Shown one piece after another: positions 52,996 to 61,159 of a stretch of 64,000 nucleotides of DNA; the stretch's first letter is position 1, and each line of letters opens with the position of its first letter. This stretch comes from Arthrobacter sp. NEB 688 (GTDB lineage Bacteria; Actinomycetota; Actinomycetes; Actinomycetales; Dermatophilaceae): positions 3,162,001 to 3,226,000 of the forward strand of contig NZ_CP053707.1 of assembly GCF_013201035.1 (NCBI RefSeq), in the 5' to 3' direction. The notes beneath the pieces were generated by a model. That model made no database searches. It was not told where the DNA came from and worked only from the letters and a program-made list of their open reading frames with translations. Made by a program: the position numbers and the translations under genes.

Positions 52996-53855
52996 GGGTG
53001 CTCCACGTTGGGGCGCCAGCCGATGAAGCGGGCGGGTGGGGTTCCGGTGGCCATCCGGCGCATCCAGAGCAGAGTGGCGACGTACAGGGCCAGTAGAGCG
53101 GTCAGCAGGAGCTGGCCGACGCCGCTGCGGTAGGGCGCGACGTACTCCCCCGTGATCGCCAGGACGGTCAGGACGCCGACGGTGATCAGGGTGACCCATC
53201 GGGCGGTTGCGCGCGGCTTGGCTCGGTCGGCCTCGACCTCGCGTCGGGCGCGCACGTCGGCGGCGACGGACTCGGCCAGAGCATCGAGGACGCTGGCGAG
53301 GCCGGCGCCACGGCGGCGGGTGGCCAGCAGCAGGTTGGCGGCGATGACGTCGCCGGTGGCGTCGTCGAGGTCGTCGGCCAGGGCTCGGATCGCGTCCTCA
53401 GTCGACCAGCGGGCGCGCAGGCGGGAGGCGAGGCGGGTGATCTCGGGGCGGATCGGCTCAGGCGCTGAGCGGAGCGTGGCCACCAGGGCCTGCTCGAGGC
53501 CGGCGCCCGCGGTGAGGACCCCGGCCAGTGAGCGGGTCCACTCCTCCATCGCCTCCAGCCGGGCAATGCTCGTCCCGGCCGTGGGAGCCGAGAGCAGGTA
53601 CGGGAGCCCCGCGCTCGCCGCCGGCGCGATGAGGACCGCCAGCCACCACCCCGTGACCGCGGCGACGAACGCCCCGAGGATCAGGCCCGCTCCGGCGAGA
53701 AGCATGGTGCGGCGGTCAATCTGCGGCGCCCGCCGGCCGCGCAGGCGCCGTGAGGGGGCGGGCGGGCGTGGCGGCACCGGTCGCAGCCCGGCGATGACGC
53801 CGAGGAGCCCCGCGACGATCAGCGCGCCGGCGACGGCAGGGACGGCCGGCGTCAT
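52992..53855 (-). CDS. tadB: TadB, Flp pilus inner-membrane platform
   Basis: 287 residues from the ATG at 53855. GspF-like: LEAMEEWTRSLAGVLTAGAGLEQAL, DDLDDATGDVIAANLLLATRRRGAGLASVLDALA, plus three to four transmembrane helices. Overlaps TadA and TadC by four bases each. Confidence 0.9.
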   Translation of the reverse strand: MTPAVPAVAGALIVAGLLGVIAGLRPVPPRPPAPSRRLRGRRAPQIDRRTMLLAGAGLILGAFVAAVTGWWLAVLIAPAASAGLPYLLSAPTAGTSIARLEAMEEWTRSLAGVLTAGAGLEQALVATLRSAPEPIRPEITRLASRLRARWSTEDAIRALADDLDDATGDVIAANLLLATRRRGAGLASVLDALAESVAADVRARREVEADRAKPRATARWVTLITVGVLTVLAITGEYVAPYRSGVGQLLLTALLALYVATLLWMRRMATGTPPARFIGWRPNVEHP

Positions 53856-55384
53856 GACGGTGCCTGCGCGTGGCGGTAGTAGCCCTCGAGGTCGAAGCCG
53901 TACATGGCGAGTTCTCGGTAGTCGTCGTCGAGGACGTACGGGGTGGCCTCGCGCTGGCCGGGCGGGGTGCGGAAGGCGTGCTGGATCGCGTAGCCGGTTC
54001 CCTGCTCCCCCGGGGTCAGCGTGGCGACCTCGGAGACCCAGCGGCTGCGGCACCACGTGCCGTCCGGGTTCGGTGTGGTCTCCATCTGGACGTGCACGAC
54101 GATGTCGATGGCCGCAGCGATCGCACGCACCGCGTAATCGTGGGTGACGTGGGGGCCGGCCTCCATCGCGCAGGTGACGAGCTTGGCGATCGCGCCCTCG
54201 GCCGAGCGGGCGTGGGTTGTCGAGATCGAGCCCGCGCCGGACTCCATCGCCTTGAGCATCGCGAGGATCTCGTGACCGCGAACCTCCCCGACGATCTGGC
54301 GGGAGAGGTTGAACCGGAACGAGTCGAACAGGGCCTCAGCGAGGGTGAACTCGCCCGCGGCCCGCCCGTCGGCGCCCCGCTCCCCCGAGCCGGGCCTGGC
54401 CTCCCACGCGACGACGATCGGGTGCAGCTCCGGCAGCTCGTGCAGGTGCAGCTCATACTCGGTCTCGAAGGTCCCGATCGCCTCGTGCGGCGGGATCTCG
54501 GCGCACAGGGCACGCACCAGCGTCGTCTTGCCCGCACCCTGCGCGCCCGCGACGACGATCGAGCGGCGCGCCTTGACCGCGGCCGCAAGGAACGAGGCCA
54601 TCACCTCCGACATCGCGCCGAGCTCGACCAGGTCGGACAGCCTCACCCGCTGCAGGCGGTGGCGCCGGATCACCACCGACGGGCGGGGCGTCACCCAGGC
54701 CGCCGCGGCCAGCCGTGCCCCACCGTCCAGGCGCAGGTGCAGCCGTGGCTGCGCCTCCGAGAACGGTCGGGCGTTGGCCTCGCTGCGGGAGGCCAGGAAA
54801 ACCAGGAAGTCGACCAGCTCGGCGTCGGAGTCGGCGACCGGAGGTCCGGGCACCAGCCGGCCATCGGTCAGCTCGAGCGTGACCCGGTCGTGGCCGGTGA
54901 TGAGGATGTTTTCGACGGCCTCGTCGTCGACCAGCGGCTGCAGTCGGCCCAGTCCGAACAGCGCGTTCTCCACCGCCGCCGCCATCGCGGCCTGCTCGAC
55001 GGGTGACCACGCCGGGACGCCGGCGGTGACCCGGTCGGCGATCTCCGCCTCGATCAGATCCCTGATGATCTCCCGACCCGTGGAGCGCTGCGCCGGAAGA
55101 TCGACACGGCCTGCGTCACTCCCGAGGGCAGCCGCCAGTCGGTCCGACGCCTGCTGACGCAGCGCGGCCACCACGCGCCAGTCGAGATCTCCCGCGAACG
55201 GCCGCGGAGCCGGACGAGACGTCACCAGCGACACCGGAGGTGCGACAGCTGGTTTCGGCGACGCTGCGGCGAGCGAGAAGGAGCCCCGGACGCGACCGCG
55301 GCTTGGCGATTCCGCCCCCGCCGGGCCGAACAGGGGAAGGTCAGTCGGGTCTGGGCCGACCGGCTCGCGAGGCTCGGCACTCAT
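53852..55384 (-). CDS. tadA: TadA/CpaF secretion ATPase
   Basis: 510 residues. Walker A GAQGAGKTT at 280-288; the Walker B box is in QIVGEVRG, with the His-box STTHA following. The N-terminal 60 residues are disordered. Powers Flp pilus extension. It sits directly between the TadZ-like and TadB genes with 4-base overlaps. Confidence 0.93.
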   Translation of the reverse strand: MSAEPREPVGPDPTDLPLFGPAGAESPSRGRVRGSFSLAAASPKPAVAPPVSLVTSRPAPRPFAGDLDWRVVAALRQQASDRLAAALGSDAGRVDLPAQRSTGREIIRDLIEAEIADRVTAGVPAWSPVEQAAMAAAVENALFGLGRLQPLVDDEAVENILITGHDRVTLELTDGRLVPGPPVADSDAELVDFLVFLASRSEANARPFSEAQPRLHLRLDGGARLAAAAWVTPRPSVVIRRHRLQRVRLSDLVELGAMSEVMASFLAAAVKARRSIVVAGAQGAGKTTLVRALCAEIPPHEAIGTFETEYELHLHELPELHPIVVAWEARPGSGERGADGRAAGEFTLAEALFDSFRFNLSRQIVGEVRGHEILAMLKAMESGAGSISTTHARSAEGAIAKLVTCAMEAGPHVTHDYAVRAIAAAIDIVVHVQMETTPNPDGTWCRSRWVSEVATLTPGEQGTGYAIQHAFRTPPGQREATPYVLDDDYRELAMYGFDLEGYYRHAQAPS

Positions 55385-56208
55385 GCGGTGCCCCCCGCCG
55401 ACGCCGTTGAGCTCACCACTGCCGCCACGAGCGCGTCATCACCGGCGAGGTCGCTGCGCTCCCGGCTCATGCGGGTGCGCAACTCCTCACCCGTGCGGCG
55501 CAGTGATCGCATGTACGCGGAGCCCTCGAATCGTCGAGACCGCGGCTCGCCACGGGAGAACACCGCCGCCGCGCTCTCGTCCCACGCCACACCGGCGACC
55601 ACGGGAAGCCCGAGCACCTTGGCGATCTCACGCGCCCCGTAGGGCCTGCCCTCCCCCACCGTCATCAGACCCACGGCCGAGACGCCTCCCCGCGACTCGA
55701 ACTCCGATCTCAAGGTCTCGGCCCAGGACCTGGCCCCGGCCAAGGCGACCAGATCCGTCCGGACCACCAGCAGACAGACATCTGCCCCGTACAGAAGCGG
55801 CTCCGGAGAGCCGGCCAGGCCCAAGCGTCCAGCGTCGATGATGACGTCCTGGCCGAAGGTGTCCAACCGGGCGAACGCCTCGGCCAAGGGCTGCCACAGC
55901 CCGGCCAGAGCACGAGCCTGAGCGTGGGATCGCGTCCCGGTCAGCAGGTTGACGTTCGTTCCGGGCATGCTCATACCGAGTGCGGGGATGACCTCCTCGA
56001 GCCGAGCAGGGTGGTCGCGCATCGCCAGGTCCACCAGGGAACCCGAGGGCTGAACCTGGCCGCGGAAGTGACCGGCCAGCACGGCGGATCCGCCGGTCGG
56101 ATCTGCCTCGACCAGAAGCAGCGGCCGTGGCCAGGTCATCGCCAGACCCAGGGCCGTCGTGGTCACCCCCGGCGAGCCCGAGGCCGAACAGAGCGCGATG
56201 GTCGACAT
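55381..56208 (-). CDS. TadZ/CpaE-like ParA-MinD protein
   Basis: 275 residues. SASGSPGVTTTALGLAMTWP is a Walker A variant in which the Lys of GKTT is Val; LLLVEADPTGGSAVLAGHF follows. TadZ proteins localise the pilus machine and often have atypical P loops. Followed with a one-base overlap by the SAF-domain gene. Confidence 0.8.
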   Translation of the reverse strand: MSTIALCSASGSPGVTTTALGLAMTWPRPLLLVEADPTGGSAVLAGHFRGQVQPSGSLVDLAMRDHPARLEEVIPALGMSMPGTNVNLLTGTRSHAQARALAGLWQPLAEAFARLDTFGQDVIIDAGRLGLAGSPEPLLYGADVCLLVVRTDLVALAGARSWAETLRSEFESRGGVSAVGLMTVGEGRPYGAREIAKVLGLPVVAGVAWDESAAAVFSRGEPRSRRFEGSAYMRSLRRTGEELRTRMSRERSDLAGDDALVAAVVSSTASAGGTA

Positions 56209-56891
56209 CAGCGCGCCCTCGAGTCGAGCACCAGTGCCACGTTGCCCGTCGACGCCCTGGCGGCCAGCACCGCCGCATCGGCCTGCGGCACCGCCACCGT
56301 CACGATGCGCGTGCCCGTCACGTCGTCCACGACCACCGACACGACCGTCGCCACCGTCACTGCGGGGCCTGCGTCCGTCAGCTCCCCCTGCTCCCCCGGT
56401 GTCGCCACTACTCGAACGGGGTCGCCTGCCCGCAACGGTTCGCCCGGCAACGCCGCCACGCTCACGCCGATCCCCACCAGCGACATGCCCTGTGCAGGCG
56501 TGACGTCCTGCGTCACCTGGCTTCCCGAGATCAGGGTCCCCGCCGCGATGTCGAGAGCCGCACGCTGACCCACGATCTCCGCCAGGCGAGTGGCGGGGAT
56601 CGGCCGCAGGGCCGGGTCGGCGTTGAGGCTCACCGTCATGAGGTCCCCCTCAGTGATCACCTCACCCCGCTCCACCTCGGATCGCGCGGCCAAGACACTG
56701 ACCGTGGAACTCGTCGCCGACCACGCCCACGCGGCAAGCAAGCCGCCAAGACACACCAGGGCCAGCGACGCAGCCATCAGCAGTGGCCGTCGTCGCGGTT
56801 TGACTGCCGCTGTCAGCGGCACCGGAGACGGCACCGGGCGCGAGGCCGGTTGCATCGTGTCGGCCCGCTTCGGGTCGGCTGTCGTGGTCAT
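56208..56891 (-). CDS. cpaB: RcpC/CpaB-like SAF-domain pilus protein
   Basis: 227 residues from the ATG at 56891. One transmembrane helix (~38-58), then an SAF domain (SVLAARSEVERGEVITEGDL, LDIAAGTLISGSQV) and a beta-rich tail. CpaB-type proteins belong to Flp pilus export. Two-sugar-binding role is unproved. Confidence 0.85.
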   Translation of the reverse strand: MTTTADPKRADTMQPASRPVPSPVPLTAAVKPRRRPLLMAASLALVCLGGLLAAWAWSATSSTVSVLAARSEVERGEVITEGDLMTVSLNADPALRPIPATRLAEIVGQRAALDIAAGTLISGSQVTQDVTPAQGMSLVGIGVSVAALPGEPLRAGDPVRVVATPGEQGELTDAGPAVTVATVVSVVVDDVTGTRIVTVAVPQADAAVLAARASTGNVALVLDSRAR

Positions 56892-56919
56892 AGCGACCCC
56901 TTCGCCTTCAAGCTCGGTG

Positions 56920-57852
56920 CTACTGAGTGAGGACCTGGACCTCGCCGACGGTGATGACGACGCTGTCCGAGAACTGCAGCGGGATCGAGCCGCTCTGGCC
57001 GATCCCGCTCCAGTCGACGCGCCAGTACGACGTGGCGCGAACTGTGTAGCGACCCTGCTGGTCGTAGCGGTAACCGCACGTGGGGCTCTCGCTCTTTCCA
57101 TAGGAGTCCCGGTAGGCCGTGCCTGACGTGCGGCATACGACCACGTGGCCATCGCCCATCGCCCAGACCACCTTCTCGACCTTGGCTGTGGCCGTGACCG
57201 TGTAGCCACCGGCAGATGCGGACTTCGTCACCGGCCCCCACGTCTCCGCCGCGTCACTGGCGTTCCACATCCACACCGGCATGCCCACCAGGCCGATGGC
57301 GTCAGGGCGGCTCTCCGGAACGATCCCGATGGACACGGCGCGCAAGTTCATCGTCTCTACAGCTCTCGCCGCAAGGCTTGCAGGATTGGGAGGCGCGCCG
57401 TTCGGTGGCTCGGCCAGCCACACGAGATAGATCACGCCAACAAGGCGAGGATCAAGGGATCGAGTGCACTGGTAGATCTGCCCATCCCGATGCCCTTGCC
57501 AAACGGGATCATCCTTCGCAGGCTGAGGCATCGCCGCTCGGCAGTAGGCCTGCTGCGATTGCGACCACCAACCATTCTTGCTCGCACATGGCACTGTGCG
57601 CGTGCCGCTGCCGAGCACGTAGGTGCAACGACGCGCTTCCTGCGGAACCGAGGGCCCCTCAGCCCCGCTGGGACCTCCGGGTCTGCCTGGCCCCTCGGGC
57701 CCGCCCGGCTCCGTGATCACGATTAGACACTTCCCGCTGCCTGGATCGGGCCAAGTCCCCGGAGGGCAAGAGATCGGGGCAGCCAGCGCCCCTACTCCTC
57801 CGACCCCCAAGGTCCCCGCACCAAGGGCGGCAGCCCCCAGCAAGGTCAGCAT
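56920..57852 (-). CDS. Secreted protein with collagen-like segment in the Tad operon
   Basis: 310 residues. Signal peptide (~25), then PGGPEGPGRPGGPSGAEGP collagen-like repeat and a Cys-rich/Trp-rich domain (CTYVLGSGTRTVPC, CGYRYDQQGRYTVRATSYW). The C-terminal part looks like a PKD-type beta-sandwich. Possible pilus-associated surface protein; no family name given. Overlaps the upstream lipoprotein gene by seven bases. Confidence 0.7.
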   Translation of the reverse strand: MLTLLGAAALGAGTLGVGGVGALAAPISCPPGTWPDPGSGKCLIVITEPGGPEGPGRPGGPSGAEGPSVPQEARRCTYVLGSGTRTVPCASKNGWWSQSQQAYCRAAMPQPAKDDPVWQGHRDGQIYQCTRSLDPRLVGVIYLVWLAEPPNGAPPNPASLAARAVETMNLRAVSIGIVPESRPDAIGLVGMPVWMWNASDAAETWGPVTKSASAGGYTVTATAKVEKVVWAMGDGHVVVCRTSGTAYRDSYGKSESPTCGYRYDQQGRYTVRATSYWRVDWSGIGQSGSIPLQFSDSVVITVGEVQVLTQ

Positions 57853-58430
57853 GAGGAGCCCTTGAGGGTGTCTTGTGTGACGACGAACTTGCCCGAACGA
57901 GACGACACGTCATACGAAAAGCGCTGAGCATCGGGGCGCTTGGGGTTCACCTGCGACCGACCGTCGGCGTCGATGAAGTCAATGCCCTTCACGTTGACGC
58001 ATGCAGACACCTTGAAGGATCCGGAATCTTCGGGGGTTGCCTGGACGTCGCTCACGAGGGCCCCGCCTGTTTGACGCCAACCACTCTCTCGGTAGGTGAG
58101 CAGAGCTATGCGTCGCTGAGCGAACGCTTGGCCGTCGGCCACCACCTTCAATTCGTTAATTGACCTTTGCGGATCTGTCGCGAGTTCATCGAGCAGCGTC
58201 CAGTACGCCACCACCGCCTCTTGAGCGAGGCGAGCGTTTGGTGGAACAGAGCCACCGGAGGATCGGCTCGAAGACGGTGACGGAGAGCTCGGCTCGTCGA
58301 CGGTGGAAGGGCGCGGCGAGGTTGGCAGCGAGGTGCCAGCCGTCGACTCACACCCGGCGATCATCACGAGGCCGACAGCTGCTGCACAGAGCGCCATCGC
58401 GTTCCGCAAGATGCCTACAGGTGGTCGCAT
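57846..58430 (-). CDS. Lipoprotein, first gene of the Tad operon
   Basis: 194 residues from the ATG at 58430. Lipobox MIAGC, then a Ser/Pro linker and a domain with ARLAQEAVVAYWTLLDELATDP and VSACVNVKGIDFID. Probable lipid-anchored partner of the pilus; TadD-like role not shown. Confidence 0.75.
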   Translation of the reverse strand: MRPPVGILRNAMALCAAAVGLVMIAGCESTAGTSLPTSPRPSTVDEPSSPSPSSSRSSGGSVPPNARLAQEAVVAYWTLLDELATDPQRSINELKVVADGQAFAQRRIALLTYRESGWRQTGGALVSDVQATPEDSGSFKVSACVNVKGIDFIDADGRSQVNPKRPDAQRFSYDVSSRSGKFVVTQDTLKGSSC

Positions 58431-58826
58431 CGGCCCCTCCGATGAGCTACCGCCTCTTTCGAGGTGGTCCCAACACGATGGCACGATTTCGTCGCCTCGT
58501 CACTGGCCAGCGAAGCCTGTGGATAACTCCCCTACCCCCGGCTCCACCGCCCACGGCGGTCGGCCGCGGCTGCGGACTGACACCGCCCTCCTAGACGCAG
58601 ATCACGGCGCCGAGCGGCTCGGCCGAGAGAGTTGTCACCCGTCGCCGTGACGGCCACTGCAGGTCGCGCGAAAGCGGCATACCGCCCACTATGTCTCGGG
58701 ACGAGCGGATGAACCGTGAAGATGGCACGTGCGTGGTCAGCGCATGGCAGCATGACCGGGGAACGCAGGCGTGTTGACTGTCCGCGGGCGCGCAGAGACT
58801 GATTGCAACGTGGGGTAAGGCGAAAG
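58431..58826. other. Divergent promoter region between Tad and SIR2 operons
   Basis: About 400 bp without a gene. Should contain promoters for both directions. A TTGACT at 58774 is a possible -35 box toward the SIR2 gene, with no clear -10. Confidence 0.4.
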
Positions 58827-60587
58827 ATGACGGTTGAGCCATTAAGGACGGTGCAGGCTGTCCTTGAACGATTCGACTCGACGTTTTTGGACTTCGTCAA
58901 TGCCTTCAATGAAGGCCAGTACGTGCTGTGGCTGGGGTCGGGCATCTCGCGTGAGAGAGTGCCGAATGTCTCTGAACTTCTTGGTCGCGTCGTTGAGCAT
59001 CTCCGCACGCACGTCGTCCAGCAGGACGCGGATTGCAGCTACCGCACGGCGCTCAACGAGGTGCTACGGCTAGCTGGCCTCAACCGCGAAGAACTGGAAA
59101 GCATCGACTTCTCGACTGCCGTCGACAGTTGGCCACTGGGGGACCGCATTATCTCTGCGCTGGTCACCAATTACTCGCGTGTCCTAGATGTGCCCGTGGG
59201 CGATGACCGGCCCGACGACTATCTGGTGTGGGCGGGTCTCGACGTCCCGAATACGTACGGGTCACCGGACCTCGAGCCCGACGTTGAGCACTACTGCATA
59301 GCGGTCCTCATGCTCGAAGGGCTCGTTAGCTCGGCGGTAACCGCGAACTGGGACGGACTTCTTGAGAAGGCCTTGAATGAACTGACGCCGGCGTTCAGTT
59401 CCCTTGTTCGGGTCGCCGTAAAGCCAGACGACTTCCGCATCGCCGGACCCCGCATCGAAGTAGTCAAGTTCCACGGCTGTGCTGTGCGCGCTCGCGATGA
59501 CGAGCCCGAATACCGGAGTCTCTTGATTGCGCGTGAATCCCAGATTTCGGGATGGACTGAGCAGCCAGAAAACAAGACGATGCGTAAGCACCTTGAGGTT
59601 TTATATTCGGACCGGTTAACGCTGATGGTTGGTCTTTCGGCGCAGGACGCAAATCTCCATACGGTTTTCGCGGCCGCCATCCAGGACTTGGCTCGGGCCT
59701 GGCCAGCATCCCCGCCGGTTGTTGTTCTCAGCGAAGAGCACTTGGAGTCATATCACCGAAATCTCCTTCGACTCACGTATGGCTCGGATCACCAGGGTAA
59801 CGCCAGTGCTATTGCGCAGTCCGCGCTCTTGGGCTCATACGGCAAGTCAACCTTAATGGCGCTGGTCATGTGGTCGCTCACCGACAAGTTGAGCTTCTTA
59901 ATTGAGCATGGCGCGGGGGCCGCATGGGGTTCGGCTGCGGTGAAACAGCTGCAATTAGGCCTGCTTAGCTTGCGTGACGCGGCAGCTCTTGAGGCCGATC
60001 CAGCCAACCTCGAGGCGCTTGAGCACTCGGCGATCGTGAAGTACCAGAGGGAATTCCTCTCGCGTTTTGTCGACGTGACGAACCTAGGTCTGACTGTCTT
60101 TCGTACGGGTCGCATGCCTCCTGCTGGTGAACGTCGCTACGGACCGCTGTCGGACCGTCCCGTCGCGCAGGCGGTCCACGGCGCGGACTTCCCCGCAAAA
60201 CAGTTCGGGCGGCTCGGCGTCGCGTTGGCTTTGATCGGTCGCGGACTTTCGTCTGGTGATTGGTCGGCTGTGCCGGGAGACAGCGCCGCACCTCGCGACG
60301 GTGTGGTCCGCCTGATCACGAACGAGCGGGATGCGCGCGTGTTCTTTGTGAAGGATGCCACGACATTGATGAAACTCGAGTTGAACGGCTCGTTCGACGA
60401 TAGCGATGGAGATGTGCTGATCGTCGTTGCCGATGAGGAGCCCCCCGCGTCGACTCGGTCACCGAGGTCTCGCTTCGGTCGCGATGGCAGGACGAGCGCT
60501 GGGCGGTTTAGTGTCGCCACTAATCTTGCTGCCACGGCATCAGTGGACGACCTCTATGAGGCATTCAAAATGGCAGGAGGCTTCTGA
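58827..60587 (+). CDS. SIR2-like NADase effector of a putative defence operon
   Basis: 586 residues from the ATG at 58827. Residues ~20-330 are a SIR2-type Rossmann domain: LGSGIS near 36-41, TANWDGLLE with Asn174, VKFHG with His216, VGLSAQDANL at 268-277. Asn and His are the NAD-cleaving pair of defence SIR2 domains such as ThsA. The rest (~330-586) is unrecognised, with LEHSAIVKYQREFLSRF and a Ser/Arg-rich end. NAD depletion on infection is the family expectation. Coupled to the next gene by TGATG. Contains TTA Leu codons that neighbours avoid. Confidence 0.85.
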   Translation: MTVEPLRTVQAVLERFDSTFLDFVNAFNEGQYVLWLGSGISRERVPNVSELLGRVVEHLRTHVVQQDADCSYRTALNEVLRLAGLNREELESIDFSTAVDSWPLGDRIISALVTNYSRVLDVPVGDDRPDDYLVWAGLDVPNTYGSPDLEPDVEHYCIAVLMLEGLVSSAVTANWDGLLEKALNELTPAFSSLVRVAVKPDDFRIAGPRIEVVKFHGCAVRARDDEPEYRSLLIARESQISGWTEQPENKTMRKHLEVLYSDRLTLMVGLSAQDANLHTVFAAAIQDLARAWPASPPVVVLSEEHLESYHRNLLRLTYGSDHQGNASAIAQSALLGSYGKSTLMALVMWSLTDKLSFLIEHGAGAAWGSAAVKQLQLGLLSLRDAAALEADPANLEALEHSAIVKYQREFLSRFVDVTNLGLTVFRTGRMPPAGERRYGPLSDRPVAQAVHGADFPAKQFGRLGVALALIGRGLSSGDWSAVPGDSAAPRDGVVRLITNERDARVFFVKDATTLMKLELNGSFDDSDGDVLIVVADEEPPASTRSPRSRFGRDGRTSAGRFSVATNLAATASVDDLYEAFKMAGGF

Positions 60588-61159
60588 TGACAAGTGTCCA
60601 GGACGTCGTCGCTGTGTTAGAGGGAGCCGGTTTCGAACCTCTTTCGAAACCCTTGACGGTGGCGGGTACGGAGTTCGACTTTGAGGCCGCGGCTCGTGGC
60701 ACCAACACGTCCCACGATTTGGTTCTCGTTGCGACCGACCAAGTGCCGCCTGTACGCCTACAACGTCTGGTAGTGGGATTGGCTCGTTCTCTTGACTTGG
60801 CAGCGTCCCGCAGACCCTTGAGTCTCGTACTCGTCGGCGAAATCGCCGCCGCCAGCCGGATCGAGCTAGAGCGCTATGCCCGCGTCCTCCCGATCGCGTC
60901 CACCGCACCTGACGTGGCCGAGATTGAGGAAGCAGTTGCGGTCCTGCTGCCACTCAAACTGCCTAGGGCAGTCCTAGTTCATGGCAGCGACCCCGTCAAC
61001 GAAGTCATGGCCGCGCTGGGCCCTGTCAAGGCGACATCGGACCACATCGCTCTCATCCGGGCTGCGGCTGACGGAGCCGAGGCGGTGCGAGAAGCGCTGC
61101 GACGATACGCGAATGAAGGGGCGGGATGGACCGACGAGACGGGGAACGAGAATGAGTGA
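60587..61159 (+). CDS. Unknown middle component of the SIR2 operon
   Basis: 190 residues starting on the SIR2 stop (TGATG) and overlapping the ATPase start by eight bases. An N-terminal alpha/beta domain (EGAGFEPLSKPL, EFDFEAAARG, DLVLVATD) distantly recalls nuclease-fold strands without a certain catalytic set; the C-terminal half is helical (EIEEAVAVLLPLKLPRAVLVHG). The acidic tail ends NENE. No family recognised. Size and place match the middle components of ABC-ATPase three-component conflict systems. Confidence 0.75.
   Translation: MTSVQDVVAVLEGAGFEPLSKPLTVAGTEFDFEAAARGTNTSHDLVLVATDQVPPVRLQRLVVGLARSLDLAASRRPLSLVLVGEIAAASRIELERYARVLPIASTAPDVAEIEEAVAVLLPLKLPRAVLVHGSDPVNEVMAALGPVKATSDHIALIRAAADGAEAVREALRRYANEGAGWTDETGNENE

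Larger units (their letters stand above)
20844..58430. mobile_element. Body of a conjugative element (MobF relaxase, T4SS, Tad pilus)
   Basis: This span contains relaxase, coupling protein, VirB4, VirB6-like, SCO6880, peptidoglycan hydrolase and Tad pilus genes, plus an element-type Lsr2. No replication initiator or partition pair was seen, which favours an integrative element over a plasmid. Its ends are not defined; the integrase at 2.9 kb may belong to it, but 12 kb of ordinary-looking genes lie between. Coordinates mark the recognisable core only. Confidence 0.75.

Noticed and set aside
58827-60587. Naming the operon Thoeris, SIR2-HerA or DSR
   Set aside because: No TIR partner, no HerA helicase, and a large separate Rad50-like ATPase makes those names wrong.
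60587-61159. Calling the middle protein a PD-(D/E)XK nuclease
   Set aside because: Strand pattern is suggestive only; no convincing D-x(n)-E-x-K set was found.
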